From Planctomycetota bacterium (GTDB lineage Bacteria > Planctomycetota > Phycisphaerae > Phycisphaerales > UBA1924): a stretch of DNA of 64,000 nt. Position numbers and translations under genes: made by a program. Positions 8,997-17,961 of the stretch are shown one piece after another. Each line of letters opens with the position of its first letter. The first letter of the stretch is position 1. The stretch lies in NCBI GenBank assembly GCA_014584315.1, contig JACTNA010000035.1, forward strand, positions 86,287-150,286. Direction: 5' to 3'. Below the pieces are notes generated by a model that had not been told where the DNA came from, made no database searches, and saw only the letters and a program-made list of their open reading frames with translations.

Positions 8997-9764
8997 ATGC
9001 GAACGCTCGTCGCCATCCCCGTCTACAACGAGGAGCGGTACGTCTGCTCCGTCATCCGCCGCGTCGTCGAGCACGGGCACGACGTCCTTGTGATCGACGA
9101 CGGCTCGACCGATTCCACGGCGCGGCGCCTCGAATGCATGCCCGTCCGCGTCGTCCGCCACGCGACGAATCTCGGCTACGGCCGCTCGCTGCGCGACGCC
9201 TTCGACGACGCGATCGCCCGCCGTTACGACTGGATCGTCACGATGGACTGCGACGAGCAGCACGAGCCGGACGCGATCCCGCTCTTCGTCGAGGCCGCCC
9301 GCGAGGACACGCACGACGTCATCAGCGGCTCGCGCTACCTCGTCCCCGCGCCCGAGGACGACGCCCCCCCCCGAGACCGCCGCGCCATCAACGCCGAGAT
9401 CACCCGCGAGATCAACCGCCGGCTCGGCGGCGTCTTCCGCGAGGCCGGCGGCGAGGAGATCACCGACTCGTTCTGCGGGTTCAAGGCGATGCGCGTCGAG
9501 TCGCTCCGGCGCCTGCGCCTCACCGAGAGCGGCTACGCCTTCCCCATGCAGTTCTGGGTGCAGGCCGCCGCCGCCCGCCTGCGCGTGCGCGAACTCGCGG
9601 TGCGGCTGATCTACAACGATCCCTCCCGCACCTTCGGCGGGCAACTCGATGACTCCGCCGTCCGCCTCGCCCATTACCGCCGGGTCCTGCACTGCGAACT
9701 GGAGCGCTGCGCCGACCGGCTCCCGCCCGCGGCGCTGTGCGGCGTCGAGGCGGGGTGCGCGTGA
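8997..9764 (+). CDS. Glycosyltransferase family 2
   Basis: The ATG at 8997 follows GAGGGAGG at 8985-8992, which decides it over the in-frame ATG at 8952. The 255-residue protein has the GT-A start MRTLVAIPVYNEERYV, nucleotide-binding IDDGSTDST, and a DxD-type site in VTMDCDEQHEPDA. It resembles dolichol-phosphate mannose synthase-like soluble GT2 enzymes; no C-terminal membrane helices are present. The acceptor is unknown. The end overlaps the next gene by 4 bp (GTGA). Confidence 0.88.
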   Translation: MRTLVAIPVYNEERYVCSVIRRVVEHGHDVLVIDDGSTDSTARRLECMPVRVVRHATNLGYGRSLRDAFDDAIARRYDWIVTMDCDEQHEPDAIPLFVEAAREDTHDVISGSRYLVPAPEDDAPPRDRRAINAEITREINRRLGGVFREAGGEEITDSFCGFKAMRVESLRRLRLTESGYAFPMQFWVQAAAARLRVRELAVRLIYNDPSRTFGGQLDDSAVRLAHYRRVLHCELERCADRLPPAALCGVEAGCA

Positions 9765-11113
9765 CCACCGCGCCCGCCGCGCCCGCGCTCCAACTCGAAC
9801 CCGACCCGCGCGACTGGCCCGCCCTCGCCGCCGCCCACGCCCGCGAGCGCGACGCCGCCATGCCGGTCGTGATGTCCGGCCACCAGGCCGAGGTCTGGCA
9901 CGCCGGCATTCTTGCCAAATGGTTCGCGTGCGCCGCCGCCGCCCGGGCGGCGGGGGCGGACGCGCTCTGGCTCGTCGTCGATCAGGACGATGGCGAGCCG
10001 ACGCGCCTGCGCTTCCCCGCCCGCGACGGGAACGCCCGCACCGCGCCGAGCGAGATTGACCTTCGCGCGATGGCCGAAGTCGCCCCCGGCGTGCCGACCG
10101 GCATGAGACCGTCGGCCGACATCGACGCCGCCCGGGCCGCGGACGCGCCGGCCGCGACGCCCGCCGTCGCCGACGGGCTGCGCCGGGCGGCCGGAGCAAT
10201 GGCTCGCCACGCGAACGCCCCGTCGCTCGCCCGCCAGATCGACGCGTGCGTGCGCGACCTGATCGGCGGCGAGAACCCCCCCCGAGCGATCTTCGCCACC
10301 GATCTCGCCGCGACGGACGCCTTCGCCGAGTTGATCGACGCCATCAAGGCGGACCCGGCCGCCTGTGCGCGGACCTACAACGAGGCCGCCGTCCATCGCC
10401 CGGACGCGGGCGTTCGCGCGCTCGAGCGCGTCGGCGGGCGCGTCGAACTCCCGCTCTGGCGCCTCTCCCGCGCCCGCCCGCGCCGCCCCGTCTTCAGCGA
10501 CGAACTCGCGGACGCCGACCCGCGCACGCTCGCACCGCGTGGGCTGCTGATGACGGGCCTCGTCCGCCGGCGCCTCTGCGACCTGTTCATCCACGGCACG
10601 GGGGGGGGCGCGACCGCCTCGCGGGAAGGATACGACCGAGTGACCGAGGCGTGGTTCGCGGCGTGGCTCGGCGAGACTCGCCTGGCGCCCGCCGTGCTGG
10701 CGACGGCAACGCTGCGCCTGCCCTTGGGCGAGCACGAACGCCCCACCCGGGCCGACGCCGCCGCGGCGCGGGCACGGGCGCACCGTGCGCGCCACGACCC
10801 CACCCTCGTCGGCGACGAAGCGACCGCCCGCGCCAAGCAGGCGATCCTCGACCGCGTGCGCGCGACCAAGGACGCCGGCGGCGACGCGGCCCCCCACTTC
10901 GCCGAGATGCAGTCGCTGCTGGAGCGATACCGAGCCGAGCGGGCCGACGACCTGCGCCGCCTCGACGACGAGGCCGATCGGCTGGCGGAACTCGCCGCGC
11001 TCCCCGACGCGGCCGACGACCGCACCTGGCCGTTCGTGCTGCACGACCCGGGCGTTCTCGCCGACCTTCGCCGCGCGATCGACGCACGCTTCGCCGCCCC
11101 CGCCGCCGGATAG
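9761..11113 (+). CDS. Conserved hypothetical protein, weakly BshC-like
   Basis: The GTG at 9761 overlaps the glycosyltransferase stop (GTGA), the likeliest of several nearby starts. The 450-residue protein has an early motif VVMSGHQAEVWHAGILAKWF followed by ALWLVVDQDDGEPTRLRFPA. The placement of a Gly-x-Gln/His-Gln motif before a Asp-rich motif recalls BshC (putative cysteine-adding enzyme of bacillithiol synthesis), but the match is too weak to name it. The C-terminal quarter is Arg/Glu-rich helix (LLERYRAERADDLRRL), possibly a coiled coil. Function unknown. Confidence 0.7.
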   Translation: MTTAPAAPALQLEPDPRDWPALAAAHARERDAAMPVVMSGHQAEVWHAGILAKWFACAAAARAAGADALWLVVDQDDGEPTRLRFPARDGNARTAPSEIDLRAMAEVAPGVPTGMRPSADIDAARAADAPAATPAVADGLRRAAGAMARHANAPSLARQIDACVRDLIGGENPPRAIFATDLAATDAFAELIDAIKADPAACARTYNEAAVHRPDAGVRALERVGGRVELPLWRLSRARPRRPVFSDELADADPRTLAPRGLLMTGLVRRRLCDLFIHGTGGGATASREGYDRVTEAWFAAWLGETRLAPAVLATATLRLPLGEHERPTRADAAAARARAHRARHDPTLVGDEATARAKQAILDRVRATKDAGGDAAPHFAEMQSLLERYRAERADDLRRLDDEADRLAELAALPDAADDRTWPFVLHDPGVLADLRRAIDARFAAPAAG

Positions 11114-11122
11114 GCTGTGGCG

Positions 11123-12016
11123 ATGCGGACGCTCCCCGCGATGCTCTCGCTCCTGGCGGCCGCGCTGCTCGCGGCGTGCGCCGAGCGCGCGCCGCAGCCC
11201 GCCCCGCCCGCACAGGCGTCGGGCGCTCCACGGATCGTCGCCCTCTCGCCCGCCGTCGCCGTCACGCTCCGCGACCTGGGCCTCGCCGACCGCATCGTCG
11301 GCCGACACGCGTGGGACCTCGTCCTCGACCGCTCGCTGCCGGTCTGCGGCGATCAGTCCGGCATCAACTACGAATCGCTGCTCGCCGCTCGCCCCACGCA
11401 CGTCATCCTCGAATGGGGGGCGCGCGACCTGCCCGCCAGGCTCGTCGACCTGGCCGACGCCAACGGCTGGTCGGTCCGCACCGTGCGGCTCCTCTCGCTC
11501 GCCGACATCCGCGCATTCGCGGCCGACGCCGCCGACGAGTTCGCGCCGGGCGACCCGCGCGCCGCCGAGGTCGTGTCGTCGCTCGACCGCATCGCGGACG
11601 GCGTTGATCGGATCGGCGCGGGCCGCGTGCTGCTGCTGCTGTCGGCGTCGCCCTCCGCCGCGCTCGGACCCGGTTCCTACCACCACGAAATCCTCGTGCT
11701 GCTGGGCGGAGCGCCCGCGCTCGCACAAGGCCAGCCCTACATATCGCTCAATGCCGAGGACGTGCTCCGCCTCGCGCCGGACGGCATCGTCCTCATCGCG
11801 CCCCGCTCGCCGGGCGCGCCCGACGCGGGCGAGCCGACGTGGGACGAGATCGCGGCCCGGCTCGGGCGGCTGGCGGAGTTGCCCATCCCCGCGGTCGAGC
11901 GTCGGCGCGTGGCCGTCATCGACGACCCGCTCGCGCTCATCCCGAGCACCGCCGCCGTCGCGTTCGCCGAGCGCCTCCGCGCCATCCTCGACGCCTGGAA
12001 CGAGCCGCGACCGTGA
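11123..12016 (+). CDS. BtuF-like periplasmic binding lipoprotein
   Basis: From the ATG at 11123 (a GTG lies 6 bp earlier) the product is 297 aa with a lipoprotein signal ending in LLAAC. The fold matches type III binding proteins for cobalamin or ferric siderophores: RIVALSPAVAVTLRDLGLADRIVG, then a Cys-Gly-Asp site (PVCGDQSGINYESLLAARPT) and VILEWGA. These proteins hand their ligand to an ABC importer, but no permease gene is near. The ligand cannot be chosen between B12 and iron chelates. The end (WNEPRP) and the TGA stop lie in a dispersed repeat. Confidence 0.8.
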   Translation: MRTLPAMLSLLAAALLAACAERAPQPAPPAQASGAPRIVALSPAVAVTLRDLGLADRIVGRHAWDLVLDRSLPVCGDQSGINYESLLAARPTHVILEWGARDLPARLVDLADANGWSVRTVRLLSLADIRAFAADAADEFAPGDPRAAEVVSSLDRIADGVDRIGAGRVLLLLSASPSAALGPGSYHHEILVLLGGAPALAQGQPYISLNAEDVLRLAPDGIVLIAPRSPGAPDAGEPTWDEIAARLGRLAELPIPAVERRRVAVIDDPLALIPSTAAVAFAERLRAILDAWNEPRP

Positions 12017-12027
12017 GGGAGCGGTTC
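12002..12027. repeat. Dispersed hairpin repeat, copy 3
   Basis: The unit at 12002-12027 differs from copy 2 at one base (GTGAG against GTAAG). It contains the TGA stop (12014-12016) of the binding-protein gene and ends 24 bp before the argS start. Confidence 0.75.
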
Positions 12028-12051
12028 CGGCCCTGGCTACCATCCCACCCC

Positions 12052-13935
12052 ATGCCCGACGCCCGCGACGATGCAACGCTCGACACCTTCGACCCCGTCG
12101 AGGTTCTGGCCGATCGCTTCCGCGCCGCGATCCTGGGTGCGCTGCCGGGCACGGACCCCGATGTGGACCCGATGATCGCGCCGAGCAAGCGTGCCGAACT
12201 CGGTGACTTCCAGTGCAACGCCGCGATGCCGCTGGCGAAGGCCGCGGGGCGACCGCCGCGCGAGATCGCCGCTGCCATCGTGCGCCACGCCGACCTGGGC
12301 GGCCTGGCCGAGCCGCTCACCGAGCGCGACGTGGCCGGGCCTGGGTTCATCAACGTCCGTCTGCGTCCCGCCGCGATCGCCTCGCTCCTGGCGCGCCTGG
12401 ACACGCCGGACCTCGGCATCCCCCCAACGGCGACGCCGCGGACGGTCGTGGTGGACCTCTGCGGCGTGAACCTCGCCAAGCAGATGCACGTCGGGCATCT
12501 CCGCTCGACCGTGATCGGCGATGCGCTGGCCCGCGCCTTCGAGCGGCTGGGCGAGCGCGTGATCCGGCAGAACCACGTCGGCGACTGGGGCCTGCCCATC
12601 GCCATGGTGACCGACCGCCTGCGCCGCGAGGCCGAGGGCGGCCGCATCGACCTCGACCGCGTGACGCTCGACGATCTCGACCGGCTCTACCGCGACGCGC
12701 AGCGCGAGTGCGCGGGCCAGGCCAGGGCGATCGAGATCGTCCAGCGCTACCGCATGGGGCCGAAGGCGGAGGCGGAACTCCGGGCCGAGCACGAGGAGGC
12801 GGAGGAGCGGCTCGCCGCGGCGAAACGCACGCTCGTCGCGCTCCAGAGCCGCGATCCCGCCACGGTCGCGGTCTGGCGGCGGATCTACGACGTGACCATG
12901 CGCGCCTGCCTCGACACCTGCGAGCGGCTGCACACGCGCATCACCGCGGGCGACAGCGCGGGCGAGAGCAGTTACGCCGAGGAACTCGGCCCGCTGGTGG
13001 ACGACCTCGTCAACCGCGCCGTCGCGGTCGAGTCGGACGGCGCGCTCGTCGTGCGGCTCGAGCACGAGGGGATCGCCGAGCCGTGCATCGTCCGCAAGCG
13101 CGACGGGGGGTACCTCTACGCGACCACGGACCTGGCGGGCATCCGCCGGCGCGTGCACGGGCTTGGCGCGGACCGCGTCGTCTACGCCGTCGATGCGCGC
13201 CAATCGCTCCACTTCCGGCAGGTCTTCGCCGCCGCGCGCAAAGCGTCGTACGCGACCCGGCCCGGCGCGAGCGGGCCGGCGCTTCTCGAGCACGCTCCCT
13301 TCGGCATGGTGCTGGGCGAGGACAACCGGCCCTTCAAGACCCGCACCGGCGAGAACGTCAAACTCAGCGACCTGCTCGACGAGGCCGAGGCCCGCGCCGA
13401 ACGCACCGTCGCCGAGAAGAACCCGGACCTCGGGCACGACGAGCGCCGGGCCATCGCGCACGCGGTCGCCATCGCCGCGCTCAAGTACACGGACCTCTCG
13501 ACGGAGCGCATCAAGGACTACGTCTTCTCCTTCGATCGGATGCTGGCCTTCGAGGGCAACACCGGGCCGTACCTCCTCTACGCGCTCGTGCGCATCCGCA
13601 GCATCTTCCGCAAGGCGGCGGAACGCGGCATCGCGCTCGACCACCGCGACGCGCCCTTCGCCGCCGAGCATCCGGCCGAGAAGGCCCTCGCGCTCACGCT
13701 GCTGCGATACCCCCGCACCGTGCACGCCGTGGGCGATGCCCTCGAACCCCACCGGCTCTGCGCATTCCTCTACGACCTCGCCGGCGCGTTCAGCGCGTTC
13801 TTCGACGCCTGCCCCGTCCTCGCCGCGGACGACGACGCCACACGCCGATCACGCCTGCGCCTGTGCGACCTCACGGCCCGCGTCCTCGCCGACGGCCTCG
13901 ATGTGCTCGGCATCCCGGCGGTGGAAAGAATGTAG
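12052..13935 (+). CDS. argS: Arginyl-tRNA synthetase
   Basis: 627 residues, the usual length. An N-terminal Add1-like domain (GDFQCNAAMPLAKAAGRPPR, then GPGFINVRL) precedes the class I catalytic core. The HIGH signature appears as HVGHLRSTVIGDAL, and the degenerate KMSK region as FKTRTGENVKLSDLL. The C-terminal domain contains DLSTERIKDYVFSFDRML and FEGNTGPYLLYALVR, both typical of ArgRS. A long helical insertion lies at about residues 215-265 (EAEERLAAAKRTLVALQ). The start at 12052 is the first ATG after the repeat; no strong ribosome site is seen. Confidence 0.97.
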   Translation: MPDARDDATLDTFDPVEVLADRFRAAILGALPGTDPDVDPMIAPSKRAELGDFQCNAAMPLAKAAGRPPREIAAAIVRHADLGGLAEPLTERDVAGPGFINVRLRPAAIASLLARLDTPDLGIPPTATPRTVVVDLCGVNLAKQMHVGHLRSTVIGDALARAFERLGERVIRQNHVGDWGLPIAMVTDRLRREAEGGRIDLDRVTLDDLDRLYRDAQRECAGQARAIEIVQRYRMGPKAEAELRAEHEEAEERLAAAKRTLVALQSRDPATVAVWRRIYDVTMRACLDTCERLHTRITAGDSAGESSYAEELGPLVDDLVNRAVAVESDGALVVRLEHEGIAEPCIVRKRDGGYLYATTDLAGIRRRVHGLGADRVVYAVDARQSLHFRQVFAAARKASYATRPGASGPALLEHAPFGMVLGEDNRPFKTRTGENVKLSDLLDEAEARAERTVAEKNPDLGHDERRAIAHAVAIAALKYTDLSTERIKDYVFSFDRMLAFEGNTGPYLLYALVRIRSIFRKAAERGIALDHRDAPFAAEHPAEKALALTLLRYPRTVHAVGDALEPHRLCAFLYDLAGAFSAFFDACPVLAADDDATRRSRLRLCDLTARVLADGLDVLGIPAVERM

Positions 13936-13979
13936 CGCGGTCTGCAGCCGTTTCGCGCCCTTCGCGCCCTTCGCGTTCA
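13936..13979. repeat. GCGCGAAGG short tandem repeat between argS and a porin gene
   Basis: Read on the minus strand the stop codon of the porin gene (TGA, 13979-13977) runs directly into ACGCGAAGGGCGCGAAGGGC and a further GCGAA unit. The same start (TGAACGCGAAG) follows argB at 60949. It is a short simple repeat of the kind dispersed in planctomycete genomes. Confidence 0.6.
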
Positions 13980-15227
13980 GAACAGCAGTTGCATCTGAAC
14001 CCGCACGGCCACCTGCCCCGACTCCGACGACGGCAGCATGCCCAGGCCGGACTGCGACGAGACGATGGACGAACTCCCCGCCTGGTCGTCGAGGTACACC
14101 TGCACGTCCACCGTCAGTTTCGCGGCGTGGCTCGCCTCGATGAAGTAGTGGTTCAGGCCCGCCGTCAGCGTGTGGAAGTTGTCGCTTTCGCTCCCGCGGT
14201 CGTCGTCCGGGAAGACGGCGTCCCAGCGTGCGAAGCCCTCGGTCCGCTCGGTGAAGAAGTACCCGCCCTGCACGACGCCGCCGAAGTCGTCGAAGTCCTC
14301 CGACCCGTCGGTGTCGGTGTGTCGCCCCACGAAGGCGGCGAAGGCGTTCCAGCCCCCCCCCTCGGCCGACAGGTCCAGGGTGTACGAGATCACGTCGGAC
14401 TCGGCGACCGCCGCGGGAACGCCGCCCGAGAACGCGGCCGTGTCCCCCATGTGCTGCCAGTGGATCGCCCCCCCCACCATCCAGCCCGCGGGCGCATCGC
14501 GGAACGACGTGAAATCGTCGTAGGACTTCCACGGCGCCTCGCCGACGCGCCGCTCGACGCGCCCGGTGAGCGCGGCGTCCGCCTCGACCGGGCTGAAGAA
14601 CGCGGTGTTGCGCGACCCGAACCCGTCCGAGACGGCGGCGAGAACACGCCACCACTCGGACTCGCGCGCGAACTCCACCGCCTGCGAGAAGTCCTGGTTG
14701 AAGACCTCGTTCGACACCGAACGGTCCGCCGCGAGCTGCGCCGACGACGAGACGTTCTCCTCACGCAGGAACGGCAGCTTGAACTGCCCGGCGCGCACGG
14801 ACCAGCCCTCGCCGAGTTTGTAGCGCAGCCACGACTCCTCGACCCTGAACGTGCCGTCGCCGGTCCGGTCGAACGCGGCGACGATGCGGAACGACAGGTC
14901 CTTCGAGAGCGTCGTGCCGGAGAAGTTGATCTTGGTGCGCCGAGTCTCGAACCCGCCCGCGAAGTCGTGGTCGTCCGCCACGCCGTCGGCGTCGCGGAAG
15001 TTGGCGATGTAGCGGAACTGCACCTGCCCCCCGACGCGCAGCCGGAACGCCGCGTCCTCCGCATCGACGATCTCGAACGGCCCGCCCGCCGACGCCGCCG
15101 AACCCGCCGAGAACGACGCGGGCGCACGGTCGAGTTCCACCACGCCCGCGCCGCCGCTCGAGGCGATGGCCGACGAACCCACGAACGCGACCGCGAGGGG
15201 AACGATCGATCGGGCGACCATGTTCAT
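13977..15227 (-). CDS. OprP/OprO-like outer-membrane porin
   Basis: 416 residues with an N-terminal signal (SIVPLAVAFVGSSAIA). The mature part shows alternating beta-strand patterns throughout and ends in an aromatic residue (VRVQMQLLF), as outer-membrane barrels do. Motifs RLRVGGQVQFRYIANF, RAGQFKLPFLREENVSS and RWDAVFPDDD match the phosphate-selective porin O/P family. It is a paralogue of the next gene upstream (same order of motifs) and the two are arranged in tandem. Phosphate selectivity is not established from sequence alone. Confidence 0.85.
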   Translation of the reverse strand: MNMVARSIVPLAVAFVGSSAIASSGGAGVVELDRAPASFSAGSAASAGGPFEIVDAEDAAFRLRVGGQVQFRYIANFRDADGVADDHDFAGGFETRRTKINFSGTTLSKDLSFRIVAAFDRTGDGTFRVEESWLRYKLGEGWSVRAGQFKLPFLREENVSSSAQLAADRSVSNEVFNQDFSQAVEFARESEWWRVLAAVSDGFGSRNTAFFSPVEADAALTGRVERRVGEAPWKSYDDFTSFRDAPAGWMVGGAIHWQHMGDTAAFSGGVPAAVAESDVISYTLDLSAEGGGWNAFAAFVGRHTDTDGSEDFDDFGGVVQGGYFFTERTEGFARWDAVFPDDDRGSESDNFHTLTAGLNHYFIEASHAAKLTVDVQVYLDDQAGSSSIVSSQSGLGMLPSSESGQVAVRVQMQLLF

Positions 15228-15319
15228 GCTCCATGCGTGTTGCGCGAAGACACACTATACGACCGCACGCGCGGAAGACCACGGCTGTGGATAAGTCGCG
15301 GTTGCTCCCTGGAATCAGT

Positions 15320-15357
15320 CAAAGAAACACCGGCCGCCCCTTTCGGGACGGCCGGTC
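15320..15357 (-). terminator. Rho-independent terminator of the second porin gene
   Basis: On the minus strand a 12-bp stem, ACCGGCCGTCCC and GGGGCGGCCGGT with one G-T pair, encloses a GAAA loop and is followed by GTTTCTTT. It lies 34 bp after the stop codon of the porin gene at 15391-16695 and separates it from the porin gene downstream. Confidence 0.85.
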
Positions 15358-15390
15358 GATCACAGTGCGATGCTGTCCGTCAGCAGCGGA

Positions 15391-16695
15391 TCAGAAGACC
15401 AGCTGCATCTGGAAGCGGAGGGCGACCTGCCCGTCCTCGGAGTCGGGGAGGAGGGTGGTGTAGGCGTTGGGAGCGGTCATGGCGACGGGGGCGTTCTCGT
15501 CGACCTCGTTGAGGAAGAGCTGGATGTCGGCCGTGAACTTCGCGGCGTGGCTGCCCTCGACGAAGTAGTAGTTGGCGCCGAAGGTCAGGGTGTGGAAGTC
15601 CTCGTCGAGGCCCGGGCCGTACCCGTCCTCGTCGGGGAACACGGCGTCCCAGCGGCCGAACAGCTCGAACTGCTCGGTCATGAACCAGCCGGCCTGGACG
15701 ACGAAGCCGAAGTCATCCCAGCTGTCGGAGCCGTCGACGTCGTTGTGCTGCCCGATGAAGGCCGCGAAGGCGTTCCACCCGTCACCCTCGATGGAGAGAT
15801 CGACGGTGTAGAGGATCAGGTCCATCTCGGTGACCGCGGCGGGCGCGCCGCCGGCGAAGGCAGCCGTGTCGCCGTAGTGCGACCAGTGGATGCCGGCGCC
15901 GAGCATGCCGGCGTACTCCTCGGTGCTGCCGCGGAAGCTGGTGAAGTCGTCGAACTGCTCCCAGTCGCCCGCCCACTTGATCTCGAGGCGGCCGGTCAGG
16001 CCGATGTCGGACTCGGCCGGGCTGAAGAACGAGGTGCTGCCGGCGCTCGGGCCGTCGTTGGCCGAGACCACGATGCCCCACGACTCGTCACGGTAGTGCA
16101 CCGCGACGCCCTGGGTGTAGCCCGGGCCGAAGACGGAGTGCGTCACCGAACGGTCGGCGGCCAGCTGGTAGGTGTCGGAGACGTTCCACTCGCGGAGCAC
16201 GGGCACCTTGTACTGGCCCCACTTCAGCCCGACGCCGTTGTCGAACTGGTAGTTGCCCCACGCCTCGAGCAGGTTGAACGAGCCGCCGTCCTCGCCCGTC
16301 TCGCCGTTGCCGAAGTCGCCGCGGATGTAGAAGGTGGTCTCGGGGTTGATCACGTTGCCCGAGAAGACCAGGTTGGCGCGAACGAGATCGAACCCGTTGG
16401 CGAAGTCCTCGTCATCCGAGCCGACGGCGTCGTCGTCGCGGAAGTTCAGGACGTAGCGGAACTGCGTGTAGCCGCCGATGTTCAGGCGGTAGTTGCCCGT
16501 CCCGTCGCCGATGTGGAACTGACCGTCGTGCCCGCCGCCGCCGTGCTGGAGGAGGCTGGTCCGGCTGCTCGCGTCCGCGAGCATCTCGGCCTGGTACGCC
16601 CGGTCCTGATCGGCGGTCTGAGCCGACGCAACGCCGAACGCGTTCAGGCTCAGAGCCGCACCCGCGAGCAAAGCAAGCTTCTTCGACTGACTCAT
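15391..16695 (-). CDS. OprP/OprO-like outer-membrane porin (paralogue)
   Basis: The ATG at 16695 follows AAGGAG on its strand and opens a signal peptide (KLALLAGAALSLNAFGVASA-Q). An in-frame ATG at 16773 is upstream of the ribosome site. The 434-residue product shares YRLNIGGYTQFRYVLNF, KWGQYKVPVLREWNVSD, LAADRSVTHSVFG and RWDAVFPDEDG with its neighbour, and ends in LRFQMQLVF. It has its own terminator, so the two porins may be expressed separately. Divergent from a PhoB/PhoR-like pair, which may control it. Confidence 0.88.
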   Translation of the reverse strand: MSQSKKLALLAGAALSLNAFGVASAQTADQDRAYQAEMLADASSRTSLLQHGGGGHDGQFHIGDGTGNYRLNIGGYTQFRYVLNFRDDDAVGSDDEDFANGFDLVRANLVFSGNVINPETTFYIRGDFGNGETGEDGGSFNLLEAWGNYQFDNGVGLKWGQYKVPVLREWNVSDTYQLAADRSVTHSVFGPGYTQGVAVHYRDESWGIVVSANDGPSAGSTSFFSPAESDIGLTGRLEIKWAGDWEQFDDFTSFRGSTEEYAGMLGAGIHWSHYGDTAAFAGGAPAAVTEMDLILYTVDLSIEGDGWNAFAAFIGQHNDVDGSDSWDDFGFVVQAGWFMTEQFELFGRWDAVFPDEDGYGPGLDEDFHTLTFGANYYFVEGSHAAKFTADIQLFLNEVDENAPVAMTAPNAYTTLLPDSEDGQVALRFQMQLVF

Positions 16696-17216
16696 CTGAG
16701 ACTCCTTGCAAGGGGTTTGGAACGCGTCGTGTGCCAGCGTCCCGTAACCGAAAACTCTGACCTTCGTTCTCACCGGCCCACGAGGCCGGATTCGTTATCC
16801 GTCGCACACGCCCGCACGGGCGTTCGTGCCGTCTTCATGCAGAGTGAGTGCTTACTCCCACGCTCAAGAGATCCATTCAACCCTTCCACCCGAAGTCCCG
16901 AAAGACTTCCCCGACCCTCGTGGCGTGCCGCGCGGGCAGTTCCGCACGGGACGCTAGTATTCACTCGCAACCGCCGGAAGTCTACCCGGCCTGATTAGCG
17001 ATTGCAAACTCCTCTCGCTCTTCGTCCACCCGACCCCCCATCCAACACCTTTTTCCGGCCCCTCCCCTGCCTTTCAGCGGGTGGCTTCGGCCCGATCTTC
17101 GCGCAAACACAACCCTTCCGGGCAGGCGGGCACGACCCGCCGACGCTACATTTCCGGAGCCGTCCCTCCCGTCCGGCCGACGCGATCAAACACCTAAGTC
17201 GTTGTCGGGCAGATAC
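16696..17216. promoter_or_regulatory. 521-bp divergent intergenic region, porin / two-component system
   Basis: No gene is supported here. It must hold the promoters of the porin gene (leftward) and the response-regulator gene (rightward). I see a possible hairpin at 17124-17140 (GGCGGG and CCCGCC arms) but no convincing -35/-10 pair and no sequence I can call a Pho box. Confidence 0.4.
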
Positions 17217-17957
17217 ATGCAGCCACACTGGCACATCCTGATCGTCGAGGACGAGCGCGACCTGGCCGAGTTATTGGCCCTCAACCTCCGCAAGGCCGGT
17301 TATGAGACCACCACCGTCCACGACGGGCGGCAGGCCCTCAAGGCCATGGCGGAGCGCAAACCCGACCTCGTCCTCCTCGACCTCATGCTCCCAGAACTCT
17401 CAGGCACCGAGGTCGCCGGGAGGGTCCGCACCAACGCCGCCACCGCCGATGTCCCCATCATCATGCTGACGGCCAAGGGCGAGGAGGTCGACCAACTGGT
17501 CGGCCTGGCCGTCGGGGCGGACGACTACGTCACCAAGCCCTTCTCGACCAAGGTCCTCCTGGCCCGCATCGAGGCCGTCCTGCGCCGGGCCTCGGCCACC
17601 CCCCCCGCGCCGAACGTCCTCCGGGCCGGCCCCCTCGAGATCGACGCCGACGCCCACCGTGTCTCCTGCCGCGGTCAGCCGATCCGACTCACGGTGACGG
17701 AGTTCCGCCTGCTCAGCACGCTGGTGCAGTCCGCGGGTCGCGTGGTGTCGCGTGCCGGGCTGATCCGCCGCGCCATCGGGCCGGGCATCACCGTCACCCC
17801 CCGCACGATCGACGTCCACATCACCGCCCTGCGCAAGAAACTGGGCGACGATGGCGCGATGATCGAGACCGTGCGCGGCGTCGGCTACCGTTTCTCCACC
17901 GAGCCGGAGCGCGCGGAGCCTTCCGCGGCCGGCCCGGCAGCGGAACGGACGGGCTGA
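17217..17957 (+). CDS. OmpR/PhoB-family response regulator
   Basis: 246 residues from ATG 17217; an upstream TTG at 17202 is less likely. The receiver domain has the acidic pair VEDERD, phospho-acceptor Asp in VLLDLMLPELSG, Thr/Ser switch IIMLTAK and Lys in YVTKPFS. The C-terminal winged helix includes LTVTEFRLLSTLVQ and TPRTIDVHITALRKKLG, the PhoB-type DNA recognition helix. The 4-bp gap to the kinase gene implies an operon. By homology it is a transcription factor activated by its kinase; the phosphate role is suggested only by family and the adjacent porins. Confidence 0.93.
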   Translation: MQPHWHILIVEDERDLAELLALNLRKAGYETTTVHDGRQALKAMAERKPDLVLLDLMLPELSGTEVAGRVRTNAATADVPIIMLTAKGEEVDQLVGLAVGADDYVTKPFSTKVLLARIEAVLRRASATPPAPNVLRAGPLEIDADAHRVSCRGQPIRLTVTEFRLLSTLVQSAGRVVSRAGLIRRAIGPGITVTPRTIDVHITALRKKLGDDGAMIETVRGVGYRFSTEPERAEPSAAGPAAERTG

Positions 17958-17961
17958 CCGC

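Noticed and set aside
12052..13935. Frameshift in argS because of a long insertion near residues 215-265
   Set aside because: The frame is continuous and the insertion is a regular charged helix flanked by intact motifs.
16696..17216. A Pho box in the porin/two-component intergenic region
   Set aside because: No pair of direct repeats with the expected spacing could be found by eye.
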